Source: Frankiaceae bacterium (GTDB lineage Bacteria > Actinomycetota > Actinomycetes > Frankiales > Frankiaceae). Taken from it: a DNA stretch of 8,313 nt. The notes under the pieces were generated by a model. The model ran no database searches. It was not told the DNA's origin and was given only the letters and a program-made list of their open reading frames with translations. Shown in pieces: positions 6,670-8,313 of the stretch; position 1 is the first letter of the stretch; every line of letters starts with the position of its first letter. A program made the translations under genes and the position numbers. The stretch lies in contig JAVEDQ010000202.1 in NCBI GenBank assembly GCA_030840885.1, forward strand, positions 1-8,313, written 5' to 3'.

Positions 6670-7965
6670 ATGGCAATGACAGAGGTATCTGTGACTAACG
6701 AAGAAGTGTTCACCTACGGCGCACCGAACCTGAAGTTCGGCCCGGGCGCGGCCGACGAGATCGGCTTCGACCTCCACAACAACTACGGCTCCAAGCGGGT
6801 GCTCATCGTCACCGACGAGCGGATCGCCGCCACCGGGACGCCGCAGAAGGTCGCCGAGCAGATGAAGAAGTACGACGTCGAAGCGCACATCTTCGACGGC
6901 GTCCACGTCGAGCCGACCGACGTGAGCCTGCAGGCGGCCGTCGACTGGGCGCGCGAGAACGGGCCGTGGGACGCGTTCGTCGCGGTCGGTGGCGGCTCCA
7001 GTATCGACACGGCGAAGGCCATCAACCTGATGACCACGAACGACGGCGAGTTGATGGACTACATCAACGCCCCTGTCGGCGGCGGGCAGAACCCGTCGAA
7101 GCCGTTGAACCCGCTGGTCGCCGTGCCGACCACCACCGGCACCGGCGCCGAGAGCACCACCATCTGCGTCCTCGACGTGCTGAGCCTGCGCGTCAAGACA
7201 GGCATCAGCCACGCGCGGCTGCGTCCGACGATGGCCGTCGTCGACCCGCTGCTGACGATGACGCAGCCGGCCGGCGTCACCGCCGCCGCCGGGATGGACA
7301 TCCTCTGCCACGCCCTCGAGAGCTACACCGCCAAGTCCTACACCGACTACGAGCGCAAGCAGCCGGAGCAGCGGGTGCCGTACTGCGGTGCGAACCCGAT
7401 CGCCGACATGTGGTCGGAGAAGTCGCTGCGGCTGCTGTCGAAGTCGTTCCGCACCTCTGTCAAGGAAGGCGACAACCGCGAGGCCCGGATGAACATGGCG
7501 ATGGCGGCGACCTTCGCCGGCATGGGCTTCGGCAACGCCGGCGTGCACATCCCGCACGCGAACGCCTACCCGATCGCCGGCCAGGTCAAGGACTTCCACC
7601 CCGACGGGTATCCCGCGGACGAGCCGATGGTGCCGCACGGCATGTCGGTCTCGCTCACGGCGCCGGAAGCGTTCCGCTTCACCTTCGAGGCCAACCCGGA
7701 GCGCCACCTCTACGTCGCCGAACTGCTCGCGCCGAATCTCGGCAGCGAGCACAAGCCCGAGGACCGGCTGCCGGCGGCGTTGATGGACCTGATGCGCGAC
7801 ATCGGCATCCCCAACGGGATCGGTGGTGTCGGCTACGACGAGGGCGACGTCTCCGACCTGGTCGAGGGCACGATGAAGCAGCAGCGGCTGCTCGCCACCG
7901 CACCGAAGGACGTCACCGAGGACGACGCGGCCGGCATCTTCACCCGCTCGCTCGAGCTCTGGTAG
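6670..7965 (+). CDS. Iron-containing alcohol dehydrogenase, hydroxyacid-oxoacid transhydrogenase (HOT/ADHFE1) type
   Basis: A 431-residue group III (iron) alcohol dehydrogenase. The nucleotide-binding part shows VGGGSSIDTAKAINL (106-120) and VPTTTGTGAES (152-162). Metal ligands are expected at D210 and H214 (GMDILCHALESY), H296 (GVHIPH) and H323 (VPHGMSV). The segments GVHIPHANAYPIAG, CGANPIADMW and a GFGNAGVH run are diagnostic of the HOT branch and close to human ADHFE1. That enzyme oxidises 4-hydroxybutyrate to succinate semialdehyde while reducing 2-oxoglutarate to D-2-hydroxyglutarate, using a tightly held nicotinamide cofactor. Here Y300 appears to replace the catalytic histidine of ordinary iron alcohol dehydrogenases (position 267 of FucO), as in ADHFE1. 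Start choice is uncertain: ATG at 6670 or 6676, or GTG at 6691, which has AGAGG five bases upstream; the difference is at most seven residues. It follows the lactonase gene by 24 bases and precedes the FmdB-like gene by 8, so all three are probably one operon. A plain NAD-dependent hydroxybutyrate dehydrogenase is the alternative. Confidence 0.9.
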   Translation: MAMTEVSVTNEEVFTYGAPNLKFGPGAADEIGFDLHNNYGSKRVLIVTDERIAATGTPQKVAEQMKKYDVEAHIFDGVHVEPTDVSLQAAVDWARENGPWDAFVAVGGGSSIDTAKAINLMTTNDGELMDYINAPVGGGQNPSKPLNPLVAVPTTTGTGAESTTICVLDVLSLRVKTGISHARLRPTMAVVDPLLTMTQPAGVTAAAGMDILCHALESYTAKSYTDYERKQPEQRVPYCGANPIADMWSEKSLRLLSKSFRTSVKEGDNREARMNMAMAATFAGMGFGNAGVHIPHANAYPIAGQVKDFHPDGYPADEPMVPHGMSVSLTAPEAFRFTFEANPERHLYVAELLAPNLGSEHKPEDRLPAALMDLMRDIGIPNGIGGVGYDEGDVSDLVEGTMKQQRLLATAPKDVTEDDAAGIFTRSLELW

Positions 7966-7973
7966 CAGCACCG

Positions 7974-8313
7974 ATGGCGATCTACGACCTGCGCTGCACG
8001 GACGGGCACCGCTTCGAGGTCGTGCAGTCGTTCCACGACGCGCTGCCGGCCTGCCCGTCCTGCGGCGCGTCCACGGTCAAGGTCCCGTCGACTTTCGGGC
8101 TTGCTGGGGCGGCCGGCGCGGTGCGTCGGCTGCCCCCGCCGCCGGAGCAGATGCCGCAGACCTGGCGCGGCACCTACAACGGCAATCGGGAGTACGTGGC
8201 GTCGCTCCGGCGCACGGTCGACGCCCGGCAGAAGCTCGAGGAGCGGCATCCCGAGTTGGCCGGCGACCGGCGTCCCGTCCTCGCCCACGAGGGTCGGTTC
8301 GAGTCTGCTCCAC
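7974..8313 (+). CDS. FmdB-like zinc-ribbon protein, C-terminus cut by window edge
   Basis: The frame starts at the ATG at 7974, eight bases after the transhydrogenase stop, and remains open to the right edge (113 residues seen). The first 35 residues, beginning MAIYDLRC and including GHRFEVVQSF and CPSCG, match the FmdB/CxxC regulatory-protein zinc ribbon. The usual first CxxC-G-H knuckle is altered: C8 is followed by TDGH, so the second cysteine is missing and one residue is lost. Remaining candidate ligands are C8, H12, C27 and C30. After about residue 50 the chain becomes Pro-rich and then charged and helical (SLRRTVDARQKLEERHPEL). There is no Shine-Dalgarno of note, so translation probably depends on coupling to the preceding gene. 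FmdB itself was named as a putative regulator of formamidase/amidase genes; most homologues have no proven role. Here it may assist or regulate the upstream metalloenzymes (inference). Confidence 0.8.
   Translation, partial: MAIYDLRCTDGHRFEVVQSFHDALPACPSCGASTVKVPSTFGLAGAAGAVRRLPPPPEQMPQTWRGTYNGNREYVASLRRTVDARQKLEERHPELAGDRRPVLAHEGRFESAP

Noticed and set aside
6679..6692. ACAGA/TCTGT inverted repeat around the HOT start codons, considered as an operator or translational switch
   Set aside because: It lies partly inside the coding region for two of three candidate starts, has only five A/T-containing pairs, and nothing else supports a role.
5272..7971. A roughly 900-codon minus-strand open frame opposite the lactonase and HOT genes
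   Set aside because: Its translation is Arg/His/Val/Asp-rich with no recognisable domain, and it lies antisense to two genes with complete catalytic motifs. Long antisense frames are expected where third codon positions are nearly all G or C.

Overview
The window is strongly G+C-rich, and codon third positions are almost always G or C. GTG and TTG starts sit beside ATG starts, and the protein families present are typical of high-GC Actinobacteria. A Pseudonocardia-like or related mycelial actinomycete is my best guess, but nothing here fixes the genus. I see no rRNA, tRNA, CRISPR array or insertion sequence. Coding density is high, with no gene-free stretch above about 220 bases.

Layout. (A) 1-1534, minus strand: an SRPBCC (START/polyketide-cyclase-like) protein is followed, with a 4-base ATGA overlap, by a phytoene-desaturase-like FAD oxidoreductase that runs off the left edge. 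(B) 1695-2735, plus strand: a single-pass membrane protein whose outer domain carries a complete metzincin zinc motif and Met-turn, making it a matrixin-like metalloprotease. It is divergent from the SRPBCC gene across a 160-base spacer and ends 18 bases from the convergent pilB. (C) 2754-5615, minus strand: a two-gene unit of a DUF4388 (PATAN-like) protein followed by a complete PilB/GspE-type assembly ATPase. No pilin, PilC or PilT gene is in the window, and the convergent protease gene closes the unit downstream. (D) 5836-8313, plus strand: a tight run of an AHL-lactonase-family metallo-beta-lactamase, an iron-dependent hydroxyacid-oxoacid transhydrogenase (HOT/ADHFE1 type) and a short FmdB-like zinc-ribbon protein cut by the right edge.

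How the genes may work together. In unit D the lactonase plus transhydrogenase pair resembles the lactonase plus 4-hydroxybutyrate dehydrogenase part of the Agrobacterium gamma-butyrolactone operon (attKLM/blcABC). The reading is: lactone opened to 4-hydroxybutyrate, which is oxidised to succinate semialdehyde with 2-oxoglutarate as acceptor. This is an inference from family membership and gene order. Unit C likely powers or controls a surface appendage or secretion machine whose other parts lie elsewhere. In unit A the two proteins are probably translated in a coupled way and may act on the same hydrophobic substrate, which I cannot name.
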